This document shows, piece by piece, positions 16,618-24,830 of a stretch of 64,000 nucleotides of DNA. Below the pieces are notes generated by a model, which saw only the letters and a list, made by a program, of their open reading frames with translations, made no database searches and was not told the DNA's origin. Numbering within the stretch: position 1 is the first letter of the stretch; each line of letters starts with the position of its first letter. Source of the DNA: Edaphobacter lichenicola. Lineage in GTDB: Bacteria; Acidobacteriota; Terriglobia; Terriglobales; Acidobacteriaceae. The stretch spans positions 434,001 to 498,000 of the forward strand of contig NZ_JACHDY010000003.1 of NCBI RefSeq assembly GCF_014201315.1, written 5' to 3'. The position numbers and the translations under genes were made by a program.

Positions 16618-19326
16618 ATGTCTTTGAAGAAGAGCAAGTATCGGACCAAGTATCTTGCAGTCGCTTTTTGTCTGGGTGCATTGAGCGTTGTGTCTGTTGC
16701 CTCGTGGGCGCAGGCGGTTCCGGCGGAGAAGGCGGATGAGGCCAGGGTGGACCGGCTGCTGAAGCAGATGACGCTGGAAGAGAAGATGAACCTGATTCGC
16801 GGTGGGCTCGAGGATCCTTCTGTTTATCAGGGACAGGCGGGATATCTACCGGGAGTTCCGCGGCTGCATGTTCCTTCGCTGCGGATGGCCGATGGGCCGC
16901 CGGGCCTGTTGACGAGGGTGGCAGGGCAGGCCGAGACGGCGACGATGGGTGTTGCTGCGACCTTCAGCGCGAAGGATGCGGAGGCCAATGGCGCGGTGAT
17001 TGGGCGTGAGGCGCGGTCGCTGGGCATCGATGTGGTGCTGCAACCGTTTATCAATATCGACCGCGATATTACGTTTGCGCGCGCGTACAACACGTTTGGC
17101 GAAGACCCGATGCTGAGTGGCGCGATGGGCGCGGCGGAGGTTCGCGGGGCGCAGGCGCAGGGCGTGATGGCGATGGCGAAGCACTATGTGGGGTACGACT
17201 CGAATGCGTACAACATCTTTATCGATCAGCAGACGCTGCATGAGGTTTATGCGGCTCCGTTTGTGGATGCGATTGGCGCAGGCGTGTCGTCGGTGATGTG
17301 CTCTTATAACCGCATCAATGGGCCGTTTGCTTGCGGCAATAGCGATACGTTGAAGACGATTTTGAAGGAGGAGATGGGGTTCAAGGGGTTTGTGACCTCG
17401 GACTGGGGCGGCGTGCATAGCGTTCTGTTTCTGAACGAAGGGCTGGATATGGAGATGCCTGGAGCGGCGGAGGCGGATAGTCCGTTCAAGGCGTTCATTA
17501 ACAATTATTTTGTGACGGCGCCGCCTGACACTACGCCGGTGAAGCCTCTCGACCCGGAGGCTCTGGCGGGGATTCTTGGCGGGCCTATTCCTGAGGAGCC
17601 GCAGGCGAATGGGCTGGACCTGGGCGGGTTTCCGCGCGATAACGACAAGACGACGATGCGGGAGGCTCTGAAGAACGGCACGGTGACCGAGGCTACGATT
17701 ACGGCTGCTGCTCGGCGGGTGCTGTATGAGATCGATCGGTTCGGCTATCTGGATGGGAAGCAGAAGCATACGGTGACGGCGCAGAATGTGGAAGAGAATG
17801 CTGCGGTGATTCGCAAGACTGCCGAAGATGCGGCGGTGTTGTTGAAGAATGAACATGCGCTTCCTCTGGGGAACGACGACTTGCAGTCGCTGGCGCTGAT
17901 TGGGCCGGGCGCGGGGCAGGTTGCGGCGATTGGGACGTTCGGCGAGCGGAGTCCGGGGCTTACGGAGAGACAGATTAGTCCGATGGTGGCGCTGAAGAAG
18001 GGCTTTCCGGAGGCCAACATCATGTATGCGGTGGACGACGATATGACTGGTGTGCCGGTGCCTGCGTCCACGCTGTCGCATGATGGCAAGCCGGGACTGC
18101 TGCGTACTGAGAGCAGAGGCAGCAAGGTAGTGGATGCGCAGCTGGACTTTACGCATAGCAACGGCAGGACGTTGCCTGCGAACGAGACGGTGACGTGGAA
18201 GGGAACGCTAACGGTGCCGAGCGCGGGGGAGTACTGGATGTACCTGCAGGTACTGGGTGCGCGTGGAAGGTTGATGATCGATGGCAAGCGTATTGGACAG
18301 ACGGGTGCGGCGAAGGGCACGGTGCATGGCGATGTGCAGTATGCGACGCAGGATAATGGATTTCCGACGACCGATGGGCTGGACAATGTTCGGCGTGCGG
18401 TGCAGCTGACGGCGGGGCCGCACTCGATTACGGTGATGGCGAGCAGCGATACTTCGAATAAGCCGGAGCAGATTCGGTTGAACTGGACGACGCCGGAGCT
18501 GCGGGAGAGCAATCACAGGGCTGCTATCGACGCGGCGAAGAAGGCGCATACGGCGGTGGTGTTTGTGTGGACGCGAGGGAAGCCTGACTTCGCGCTGCCG
18601 GGGGAGCAGGACAAGCTCGTGGATGAGATTGCGGCCGTGAATCCGAACACGATTGTGGTGATGAATGTGAGCCAGCCGGTGGCGATGCCGTGGCTGGGCA
18701 AGGTGAAGGGCGTGCTGCAGATGTGGTGGCCGGGGGATGAAGGCGGATGGGCTACGGCTGATGTTCTGCTGGGCAAGGTGAGTCCGGCTGGGCGGCTGCC
18801 GTTTACGTGGGCGAAGCAGCTGACGGACTATGCGGCGAATGATCCGGCGCATCCGGAGCGGTCGGATAAGGGTGTGGATGGGAAGACGACGTACTCCGAG
18901 GGCGTGGATGTTGGGTATCGCTGGTTCGATAAGCAGAAGATCGAGCCGCTGTTTCCGTTTGGGTTCGGGCTCTCGTATACGAGCTTTGCGTACTCGGATC
19001 TGAAGGTGGCGAAGGCTGCGGATAACGGACTGGATGTTTCAGTGCGGGTGAAGAATACAGGTGTGGTTGCAGGTGATGAAGTACCGCAGGTGTACCTGGA
19101 TGCTCCGGAGCAGCAACCCGATGGTGTGCAGTTTGCGCCGAAGACGCTGGCGGCGTTTGATCGCGTGACGCTGGCTCCGGGTGAGAGCAAGGATGTGACG
19201 ATGCATGTGTCGCCGCGTGCGCTGGAGTACTGGTCGGTTGCGGAGAAGAAGTGGGTTCGGTCGGATGCGCGGCGGGTGCGGGTGGGGTCGTCTTCGCGGG
19301 ATTTGAAGCTGGCTGCGGAGAGGTAG
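16618..19326 (+). CDS. Secreted GH3 beta-glucosidase with PA14 domain
   Basis: Predicted periplasmic or exported beta-glycosidase acting on beta-linked oligosaccharides. The 902-residue protein has a signal peptide (YLAVAFCLGALSVVSVASWA, cleavage after about residue 32), the GH3 N-terminal barrel with the nucleophile Asp262 in GFVTSDWGG, the GH3 C-terminal domain interrupted by a PA14 domain (near AGEYWMYLQVLGARGRLMID), and a C-terminal fibronectin-III-like domain (GDEVPQVYLDAPEQQPDG). The ATG at 16618 is preferred over an upstream in-frame ATG because it places the signal peptide correctly and follows AAGGA. Monocistronic; a REP-like element follows. Confidence 0.92.
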   Translation: MSLKKSKYRTKYLAVAFCLGALSVVSVASWAQAVPAEKADEARVDRLLKQMTLEEKMNLIRGGLEDPSVYQGQAGYLPGVPRLHVPSLRMADGPPGLLTRVAGQAETATMGVAATFSAKDAEANGAVIGREARSLGIDVVLQPFINIDRDITFARAYNTFGEDPMLSGAMGAAEVRGAQAQGVMAMAKHYVGYDSNAYNIFIDQQTLHEVYAAPFVDAIGAGVSSVMCSYNRINGPFACGNSDTLKTILKEEMGFKGFVTSDWGGVHSVLFLNEGLDMEMPGAAEADSPFKAFINNYFVTAPPDTTPVKPLDPEALAGILGGPIPEEPQANGLDLGGFPRDNDKTTMREALKNGTVTEATITAAARRVLYEIDRFGYLDGKQKHTVTAQNVEENAAVIRKTAEDAAVLLKNEHALPLGNDDLQSLALIGPGAGQVAAIGTFGERSPGLTERQISPMVALKKGFPEANIMYAVDDDMTGVPVPASTLSHDGKPGLLRTESRGSKVVDAQLDFTHSNGRTLPANETVTWKGTLTVPSAGEYWMYLQVLGARGRLMIDGKRIGQTGAAKGTVHGDVQYATQDNGFPTTDGLDNVRRAVQLTAGPHSITVMASSDTSNKPEQIRLNWTTPELRESNHRAAIDAAKKAHTAVVFVWTRGKPDFALPGEQDKLVDEIAAVNPNTIVVMNVSQPVAMPWLGKVKGVLQMWWPGDEGGWATADVLLGKVSPAGRLPFTWAKQLTDYAANDPAHPERSDKGVDGKTTYSEGVDVGYRWFDKQKIEPLFPFGFGLSYTSFAYSDLKVAKAADNGLDVSVRVKNTGVVAGDEVPQVYLDAPEQQPDGVQFAPKTLAAFDRVTLAPGESKDVTMHVSPRALEYWSVAEKKWVRSDARRVRVGSSSRDLKLAAER

Positions 19327-19360
19327 CGCTACGGCCTGTTCGGCGGGACTGCTAAATGCT

Positions 19361-19460
19361 TGTCCTGCCGGACGGGCCTCCTGCGCGGAGGGCGGTCACT
19401 TCGTGACGTGTATACCTTTTATGGCTTTGATTTTCTGCTTGGGTCCTCCCGTTGGTCGGA
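19361..19460 (+). repeat. REP-like element, copy 1
   Basis: Starts GTCCTGCCGGACGGGCCTCC, continues TGCGCGGAGGGCGGTCACTT and CGTGACGTGTATACC, and ends TCCTCCCGTTGGTCGG. It contains nested hairpins: GTCC/GGAC, CCTCC/GGAGG and GTCAC/GTGAC. Related copies lie near 22981, 34200, 34355, 48711 and 48851. Confidence 0.75.
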
Positions 19461-19469
19461 GAGGACTGC

Positions 19470-20471
19470 TTAGTCGAGCAGGGAATCGACGAAGCTGGCG
19501 CTGTCGAAGGGGATGATGTCTTCGAGCTTTTCGCCTATGCCTGCGTAGACGACTGGGAGTTTCAGTTCGGTTGCTATGGCCAGGACGATGCCGCCCTTGG
19601 CTGTGCCGTCGAGTTTCGTGAGGACGATGCCGGTGACGTGGGCGGCTTCTGTGAAGAGACGGGCCTGGGTCAAACCATTTTGACCTGTCGTTGCGTCCAT
19701 GACCAGGAGGGTCTGGTGCGGGGCGCCGGGCACCAACTTCTCTGCCGTCCGGCGCATCTTGTCTAGCTCCTTCATCAGGTCGGTCTTGGTGTGGAGGCGG
19801 CCAGCGGTGTCGACGATGAGGATCTGTGTGTTGCGGGCTTTGGCGGCGGCGCAGGCGTCGTAGAGGGCGGCGGAGGGGTCGCCGCCTTGTTTGGTCTTGA
19901 TGATCTGAACGTCGGAGCGCTGGGCCCAGACTTCGAGCTGTTCGATCGCGGCGGCGCGGAAGGTGTCGGCGGCGCAGAGCAGGACGGTGCGGCCCTGCGC
20001 GGTGAAGTGCGCGGCCAGCTTGCCCGTGGTGGTGGTCTTGCCGGTGCCGTTGACCCCGACCATCATGATGACCTCGGGCGGCGTGGCGGGGTGGGTGATG
20101 GGGCGGGCTACGTTGTCGAGGACCTGCTTGAGTTCGGCTTTGAGGAGACGCTTGAGGTCGTCGCCGCCCTGGATGCCGACGCGGAGGGCGCGCTGGCGAA
20201 GGTTTTCCATGACGAGGGCGGTGGTGGGGGCGCCGAGGTCGGCGGCGAGCAGGAGAGGCTCGAGGTTGACCAGGGTGGTCTCATCGACCTCGCGGGTGAG
20301 GGCGATGACGGAGCTGATGGACTCGGAGAAGCTCTCGCGGGTGCGGGTGACCGCCTGCTTCATGCGGTCGAAGAGTCCGCGCTTTGACTCCTGCGGCTCT
20401 GGAGCTACTGCGGTGGGCTGGTCGGGCTGCTGGTCGGATTTGTCGCGTTTGCCGAAGAGAGAAAAAGCCAT
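19470..20471 (-). CDS. ftsY: Signal recognition particle receptor FtsY
   Basis: SRP-family GTPase that docks ribosome-nascent chain complexes at the inner membrane. The 333-residue protein has a short acidic/polar A region (residues 1-35), the N helical bundle, and the G domain with [16 protein letters not shown] (G1), [25 protein letters not shown] (G3) and [11 protein letters not shown] (G4). The SRP RNA is also in this window (36.0 kb) and shares the same TGCTAAACT promoter motif. That motif ends 9 bases before the ATG, so the mRNA probably starts at or within a few bases of it. Confidence 0.95.
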   Translation of the reverse strand: MAFSLFGKRDKSDQQPDQPTAVAPEPQESKRGLFDRMKQAVTRTRESFSESISSVIALTREVDETTLVNLEPLLLAADLGAPTTALVMENLRQRALRVGIQGGDDLKRLLKAELKQVLDNVARPITHPATPPEVIMMVGVNGTGKTTTTGKLAAHFTAQGRTVLLCAADTFRAAAIEQLEVWAQRSDVQIIKTKQGGDPSAALYDACAAAKARNTQILIVDTAGRLHTKTDLMKELDKMRRTAEKLVPGAPHQTLLVMDATTGQNGLTQARLFTEAAHVTGIVLTKLDGTAKGGIVLAIATELKLPVVYAGIGEKLEDIIPFDSASFVDSLLD

Positions 20472-20480
20472 GCTGTTGTT

Positions 20481-20489
20481 AGTTTAGCA
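20481..20489 (-). promoter_or_regulatory. Extended -10 promoter of ftsY
   Basis: TGCTAAACT on the minus strand: a TG dinucleotide one base before the hexamer TAAACT, ending 9 bases before the ftsY ATG. The identical 9-mer precedes the SRP RNA by 7 bases. No -35 is obvious. Confidence 0.55.
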
Positions 20490-20749
20490 ATGTTGGACGT
20501 ATGGCCGAATCGCCAGTGTTCAATACTCTTTAGCGCAAGGTCAAAGTAGGCGTATTTTGCTACTGGTCGATTGAGCAAGTACGAAATACAGGGATCCTTC
20601 CCCATTCGACTACGATCAGGGTCAGGATGACGACTTCAAAAAAGTACAGATAGTAAGGGAGATGAAAAGCGTCTGCCTCGGAGTCGCTTTGGATCGTTGA
20701 CTTTTGCGGTGGCGGGCTTATCGTTGATGATGACGAATCGTTGACGATT

Positions 20750-21217
20750 ATGACGAAGGCGGAGCTTTACGGGTTCCTCGCAGGTCACACGCTGGGGGTG
20801 GTGGGAAGCATCTCGGCGGAGGGTGCGCCCCAGTCTGCGCTTGTGGGGATAGCAGTGACGGAAGATCTTGAGATTGTCTTCGATACTCTGAACAGCACAC
20901 GCAAGTACAGGAACCTTACTTCGAATCCAAAGGCCTCCCTGGTGGTGGGATGGGAGGGAGAGAAGACGGTGCAGTTGGAAGGTGAGGCGTTTTTGCCGGT
21001 GGGCGAGGAGCTGATGCGGTACAAGAGTGTCTACTTCTCCGCGTGGCCGGATGGGGTGAGTCGTCAGAGCTGGCCGGGGCTGGTGTACTTTGTTGTCCGT
21101 CCGCGATGGATTCGGTTCAGCGACTTTGATCAGCGACCTCCGTTGATCGAGGAGATGGTGTTTGATTTGAGTAAAAAGCGGTTTCCGCGTGGAGAGGACA
21201 AGCGATCGCAGAGGTAA
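20750..21217 (+). CDS. Pyridoxamine 5'-phosphate oxidase-like flavin-binding protein
   Basis: Small split-barrel protein (155 residues) of the PNPOx-like superfamily, which bind FMN or related cofactors. Family marks are the N-terminal helix and strand pattern FLAGHTLGVVGSISAEGAPQ, then TLNSTRKYRNLTSNPKASLV and VQLEGEAFLP. It is shorter than true PdxH and lacks its C-terminal substrate-binding motif, so vitamin B6 synthesis is unlikely; a general stress or F420/FMN-type role is more probable. I use ATG 20750; a TTG three codons upstream is possible. Confidence 0.75.
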   Translation: MTKAELYGFLAGHTLGVVGSISAEGAPQSALVGIAVTEDLEIVFDTLNSTRKYRNLTSNPKASLVVGWEGEKTVQLEGEAFLPVGEELMRYKSVYFSAWPDGVSRQSWPGLVYFVVRPRWIRFSDFDQRPPLIEEMVFDLSKKRFPRGEDKRSQR

Positions 21218-21379
21218 AGACGAAATACAGCGATCTCTCCACTGCGTCGTCGCGCGATGAGAGTGCGCGACTTCGGTTCGAGGTGACGAATAAATAAGTT
21301 CTATAGATGTTACAAATTCCTTATATTCCCACAGCGGAACCACCTTAGACGTGCTGAGCCGGGTGGGTGTGGGCGACCG

Positions 21380-22321
21380 CTAGTGCTTTAGGGAGTTCTG
21401 GTAGACGCGGAGGCGGACGCAGCAGGCCTGGAGCAGAGGTGTTTCGAGGTGGTGGGCGTGGCCGTGGTCGAGCAGGTCGCCGAGGATGGTGTCGGCTTCG
21501 ACGGGAGCGCCTTTTTGCAGATCGCGATACAGGGACGAGGTGAACTGCGAGTCTTTCATGGTGGCTTGTTTGCGAATGTTTTCGAGCAGCGGTTGCGGGG
21601 TGGGGAAGCCGCAGGCTTTGCCGATGGCGGCACACTCGTCGAGCGCCTGAAGCGCGGTCTGTTCGCCGTCGGGGACTCGGTTGATCTCACCGATGGGACC
21701 GCCGAGCAGACAGGTGATGAGGCCGAGAGAGGCGATGATGACCCACTTGTCCCACATGGCTTGGGTGATGTTGAGGGAGAGCTCCGTGTCGAAGCTTGCG
21801 TCGCGGAGTGCTTTGTCGAGTGCGCGAATGCGCTCGGTGAGTTCTCCGCTGCGCTCGGTGATCCCTCCGCTGCGCTCGCCGTAGATGAGCTTTTGCATGG
21901 GGGTGATCTGCACGATGCGGCTCTGCTCGTCGAGATCTGTGGAGACCATGCAGACGCCGCCGAGGACGGCCTTGTCGCCGAAGCTGTGGACGAGCGAGTC
22001 GATGTGGCGCATGCCGTTGAGGACGGGATAGATCATCGTGTCCGGGCCGACGGCGGGCTTCATGTCTTTGATCGCCTGATCGAGTGGCTGGGCTTTTACG
22101 CTAAGAAAGATGAGGTCGTACGGATTGGCGATCTCGCTGCTTGTAACGGTCTTCGGTTTGAGGGTGACGTCGCCGTGCGGGCTTAGGATGCGGAGGCCGT
22201 CGCGTTGGAGCTGCTGCGCTCGAGCGGGTCTGACGAGGAAGGTGACGTCGCGGCCGGCCTGCACGAGACGTGCTCCGAAGTAACCTCCTACAGCACCAGC
22301 ACCGACGACGAGAATCTTCAT
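21380..22321 (-). CDS. panE: 2-dehydropantoate 2-reductase
   Basis: NADPH-dependent reduction of ketopantoate to pantoate in pantothenate and CoA synthesis. The 313-residue protein opens with the nucleotide-binding motif MKILVVGAGAVGGYFGARL and has the conserved FLSVKAQPLDQAI, YPVLNGMRH and the catalytic-Lys segment (MWDKWVIIASL). It stands alone, with no panB or panC nearby, so family members acting on other keto acids remain possible. The stretch GGITERSGELTERIRAL is encoded by a short imperfect duplication around 21840-21875. Confidence 0.85.
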   Translation of the reverse strand: MKILVVGAGAVGGYFGARLVQAGRDVTFLVRPARAQQLQRDGLRILSPHGDVTLKPKTVTSSEIANPYDLIFLSVKAQPLDQAIKDMKPAVGPDTMIYPVLNGMRHIDSLVHSFGDKAVLGGVCMVSTDLDEQSRIVQITPMQKLIYGERSGGITERSGELTERIRALDKALRDASFDTELSLNITQAMWDKWVIIASLGLITCLLGGPIGEINRVPDGEQTALQALDECAAIGKACGFPTPQPLLENIRKQATMKDSQFTSSLYRDLQKGAPVEADTILGDLLDHGHAHHLETPLLQACCVRLRVYQNSLKH

Positions 22322-22370
22322 GCTTGTTCCTTGTAGTTTTCGAGACAGCGTGTTCAGGCCAGAGTGTGTC

Positions 22371-22613
22371 TCAGCTTAGTCTGATCGCGTCGGCCGGGTT
22401 GATCGATGGGCCGGCTGGCATGACCTGCGAGGTTGGGTGCGGTTCCTTTGGGTTGGGGATGGCTTTGGTCTGTCTTGTCTTGATGAAGATGATGGCCGCG
22501 ACCATGATGACGAGAATTGCCACGGCGAAGGCGATGACGACGGGAAGGAAGGAGGAGTCGCTGGTTCGTTCTTCAGGATGGGGGTCGCTGTTGGAGGGTT
22601 GCGGTTGGCTCAT
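22371..22613 (-). CDS. Small single-pass membrane protein
   Basis: An 80-residue protein with a polar N-terminus (MSQPQPSNSDPHPEERTSDS), one hydrophobic helix (LPVVIAFAVAILVIMVAAII, about 23-42) and a Pro-rich tail. The ATG at 22613 is the sensible start; an open frame continues upstream only by chance. It lies 70 bases downstream of the His-rich membrane protein on the same strand, and both share the layout polar tail, one helix, Pro-rich tail, so they may work together. Function unknown. Confidence 0.6.
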   Translation of the reverse strand: MSQPQPSNSDPHPEERTSDSSFLPVVIAFAVAILVIMVAAIIFIKTRQTKAIPNPKEPHPTSQVMPAGPSINPADAIRLS

Positions 22614-22683
22614 GAGGTGTTGGATGCATTGACTGGCAGTTGGATTTGCATGGCTGACGCGATTCGGGTGCGTGACGGTGCGG

Positions 22684-22920
22684 TTAGTTCGGTGCCGGGG
22701 TGGAAGTGGAGGTTGGAGCGGGTTCAGTGTGGGCCGGAGACGGCCACAGTGTGGGGCGCACGAGCAGGAGGAGATAGAGGAAGAGGATTGCAATGAGGAC
22801 GAGGCCGCCGATGAAGATGTGCGGACGGAATCCCATGTAGGTCTTGTGTCGGGGAAGGTCCGGGGGAGGGATGTGTCCGTGCTCGTGATCGTGCTCGTGA
22901 TCATGCTCGTGATCATGCAT
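22684..22920 (-). CDS. Small membrane protein with His/Asp/Glu-rich N-terminus
   Basis: A 78-residue protein. Residues 1-16 are MHDHEHDHEHDHEHGH, a dense potential metal-binding tail of seven His separated by acidic residues. One transmembrane helix follows (HIFIGGLVLIAILFLYLLLL, about 34-53), then a short Pro/Thr tail. The His-rich part is encoded by a 12-bp tandem repeat. I infer possible binding of Zn, Ni, Co or Cu next to the membrane. No transporter or metalloregulator lies beside it. Function otherwise unknown. Confidence 0.6.
   Translation of the reverse strand: MHDHEHDHEHDHEHGHIPPPDLPRHKTYMGFRPHIFIGGLVLIAILFLYLLLLVRPTLWPSPAHTEPAPTSTSTPAPN
22879..22914 (+). repeat. 12-bp tandem repeat inside the His-rich gene
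   Basis: GTGCTCGTGATC occurs twice, then ATGCTCGTGATC, in perfect register; each unit encodes DHEH on the minus strand. Slippage could change the number of histidines. Confidence 0.85.
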
Positions 22921-22980
22921 GCGTACCAGCTTAGGCGCAAAACGGCGTGCGTGCCAGCTGCGGATGAAGATATGGCTGGC

Positions 22981-23120
22981 GTCCTGCCGGACGGGCCGCC
23001 TGCGCTTGCCACCCCACGAACGAAGACCTGTTCGTGGGGACCCCGATTCGTGCGGTCACTTCGTGACTTGTATAACTTTTCTCGGCGGGCTGGTAGCTTC
23101 GGTCCTCCCGCTGGTCGGAA
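22981..23120 (+). repeat. REP-like element, copy 2 (long form)
   Basis: Starts GTCCTGCCGGACGGGCC, contains an extra hairpin module CCCCACGAAC/GTTCGTGGGG around GAAGACCT (23013-23040), then GCGGTCACTTCGTGACTTGT and ends GGTCCTCCCGCTGGTCGG. It sits just downstream of the gpsA stop. The extra module recurs at 48742-48770 with a compensated base pair. Confidence 0.75.
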
Positions 23121-23149
23121 GGAGAATTAGGCTTGCACATCTGCAGAGG

Positions 23150-24142
23150 CTATTCGTCGCGGCCTGGGCGGGCCATCAGTTCGCGGATGGCCTCTTTGGG
23201 GCTCTTGTTGTGGTGGAGGATGGCGTCGACCTGCTGGGTGATGGGCATCTCGACGGCGTAGCGTGCGGCGAGGCCGAGGGCGGCGGCGGTGCTGCGGACG
23301 CCTTCTGCGACTTTGCCGTTGAGGCCGGCGATGATCTCGGGAAGCTGGCGGCCGCGGCCGAGTTCGATGCCGACGGCGCGGTTGCGCGAGAGAGAGCCGG
23401 TGCAGGTGAGGATGAGGTCGCCTGCGCCGGAGAGGCCTGCGAGGGTTTGACGGCGGCCGCCGCAGGCTACGGCGAGGCGGGTCATCTCGGCGATGCCTCG
23501 CGTGATGAGGGCGGCGGAGGAGTTGTGGCCGAGGTTGAGGCCGTTGGCGACGCCGGCGGCGAGGGCGATGACGTTTTTGAGCGAGCCGCCGAGTTCGACG
23601 CCGGGGACGTCCTCGTTGGTGTAGACGCGCAGGCTGGGCGAGGTGAAGTCGCGCTGGATGGTCTGGGCGACGGTGGGGACTTCGGAGGCGACGACGACTG
23701 CGGTGGGCATGCCGGCGGCGACCTCCTGCGCGAAGGAGGGGCCGCTGAGGACGGCGAAGGGGTTCCGCGTGACCGAGGCGACGACCTGCGACATGCGGAG
23801 GAAGCTGGTCTCTTCGATGCCTTTGCTGGCGCTGAGGATGATCTGATCGCGGGTGAGTAGGGGAGCGATGTGGGTGAGGACGCCGCGAAGGTGTTGCGAG
23901 GGGGTGACGCAGAGGAGGATGTTGGCCTCGAAGATGGCGCGTGGGAGGTCGGAGGTGACGTGGATGTCGACGGGCAGGGTGAAGCCGGGGAGGTAGAGCA
24001 GATTTTCGCCGGCGTCGCTGAGCTGATCGGCGAGGGCGGGGGAGTGAGACCAGAGGAGGATCTGGTGTCCTCCGCGACGGGCGAGGGAGAGGGCGAGGGC
24101 GGTACCCCAGGCACCTGCACCCAGGACGGCGATTCGGCTCAT
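23150..24142 (-). CDS. gpsA: NAD(P)-dependent glycerol-3-phosphate dehydrogenase
   Basis: Makes sn-glycerol 3-phosphate from dihydroxyacetone phosphate for phospholipid synthesis. The 330-residue protein has the N-terminal Rossmann motif VLGAGAWGTALALSLARRGG and the conserved SASKGIEE, LSGPSFAQEV and LGGSLKNVIALAAGVANGLN (substrate-binding Lys). It starts 1 base after the plsY stop codon, so plsY and gpsA are surely cotranscribed and together feed lysophosphatidic acid synthesis. Confidence 0.94.
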   Translation of the reverse strand: MSRIAVLGAGAWGTALALSLARRGGHQILLWSHSPALADQLSDAGENLLYLPGFTLPVDIHVTSDLPRAIFEANILLCVTPSQHLRGVLTHIAPLLTRDQIILSASKGIEETSFLRMSQVVASVTRNPFAVLSGPSFAQEVAAGMPTAVVVASEVPTVAQTIQRDFTSPSLRVYTNEDVPGVELGGSLKNVIALAAGVANGLNLGHNSSAALITRGIAEMTRLAVACGGRRQTLAGLSGAGDLILTCTGSLSRNRAVGIELGRGRQLPEIIAGLNGKVAEGVRSTAAALGLAARYAVEMPITQQVDAILHHNKSPKEAIRELMARPGRDE

Positions 24143-24143
24143 G

Positions 24144-24752
24144 CTACTCTCCCTTTTTCTTGCCGAAGCGGCTCTCGGTGCCGCTAAGGAGGCGGCGAAT
24201 GTTCTGGTGGTGCTTGACGATGACGAGAAGCGGAATGAAGATGAGGCCGGCGATGACGAGGGGAGTTCGTTGCGGCAGGAAGTAGAGGCCGAAGAGCGGG
24301 AAGGTGGCGGAGCCGATCATCGAAGCGAGAGAGACGTAGCGGGTGAGGAGGAAGACGACCAGAAAGATGCCGAAGGTGCAGGCTGCAGTGGCGGGGCTGA
24401 GGGCGAGGATGACGCCGAGAGCGCTGGCGACGCCTTTACCGCCGCGGAAGCCGAGCCAGATGGGGAAGACGTGTCCGAGGATGGCGGCGACGGCGGTGAT
24501 GACGGCGAGGTCGTAGTTGCCGGGCGCGAGATGCAGGGCGATTTTTACTGCGAGGAAGGATTTGCCGGCATCGAGCAGGAGCGTGGCGATGCCGAGGCCT
24601 TTGGCTCCGCTACGGGCGACGTTGGTGGCGCCGATGTTTCCGCTGCCGGTGGCGCGGATGTCTTCGTGGCGAAAGATTTTTACGAGCAGATAGCCGAAGG
24701 GGATGGACCCAAGGAGGTAGGCGAGCGGAATGGAGAGGAGCCAGGGGTTCAT
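24144..24752 (-). CDS. plsY: Glycerol-3-phosphate acyltransferase PlsY
   Basis: Polytopic inner-membrane enzyme that transfers acyl from acyl-phosphate to glycerol 3-phosphate. The 202-residue protein contains the three family motifs: YLLGSIPFGYL near the N-terminus, GSGNIGATNVARSGAKGLG, and FRGGKGVASALGV. Several hydrophobic helices fit the known topology. gpsA follows after 1 base. A TGCTAAACT promoter motif ends 13 bases before the ATG. Confidence 0.94.
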   Translation of the reverse strand: MNPWLLSIPLAYLLGSIPFGYLLVKIFRHEDIRATGSGNIGATNVARSGAKGLGIATLLLDAGKSFLAVKIALHLAPGNYDLAVITAVAAILGHVFPIWLGFRGGKGVASALGVILALSPATAACTFGIFLVVFLLTRYVSLASMIGSATFPLFGLYFLPQRTPLVIAGLIFIPLLVIVKHHQNIRRLLSGTESRFGKKKGE

Positions 24753-24765
24753 TGTCGTCCGAATG

Positions 24766-24774
24766 AGTTTAGCA
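24766..24774 (-). promoter_or_regulatory. Extended -10 promoter of plsY-gpsA
   Basis: TGCTAAACT on the minus strand, ending 13 bases before the plsY ATG. It is identical to the ftsY, rimO and SRP RNA motifs; the implied 5' leader would be only about 5-7 bases. Confidence 0.5.
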
Positions 24775-24830
24775 AGTGCAGATGAGAATGGTCTTACGGC
24801 GTGTGGGTGCGGCTCGAGTGTGAGCTCAGG

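Noticed and set aside
15461..19326. Genomic island around the possible nuclease, repeats and decayed genes.
   Set aside because: No integrase, tRNA, attachment repeats or clear base-composition change; neighbours are core genes.
22371..23012. A 213-residue minus-strand frame.
   Set aside because: Only its last 80 residues look like a protein; the upstream part is the out-of-frame shadow of the His-rich gene and has no ribosome site.
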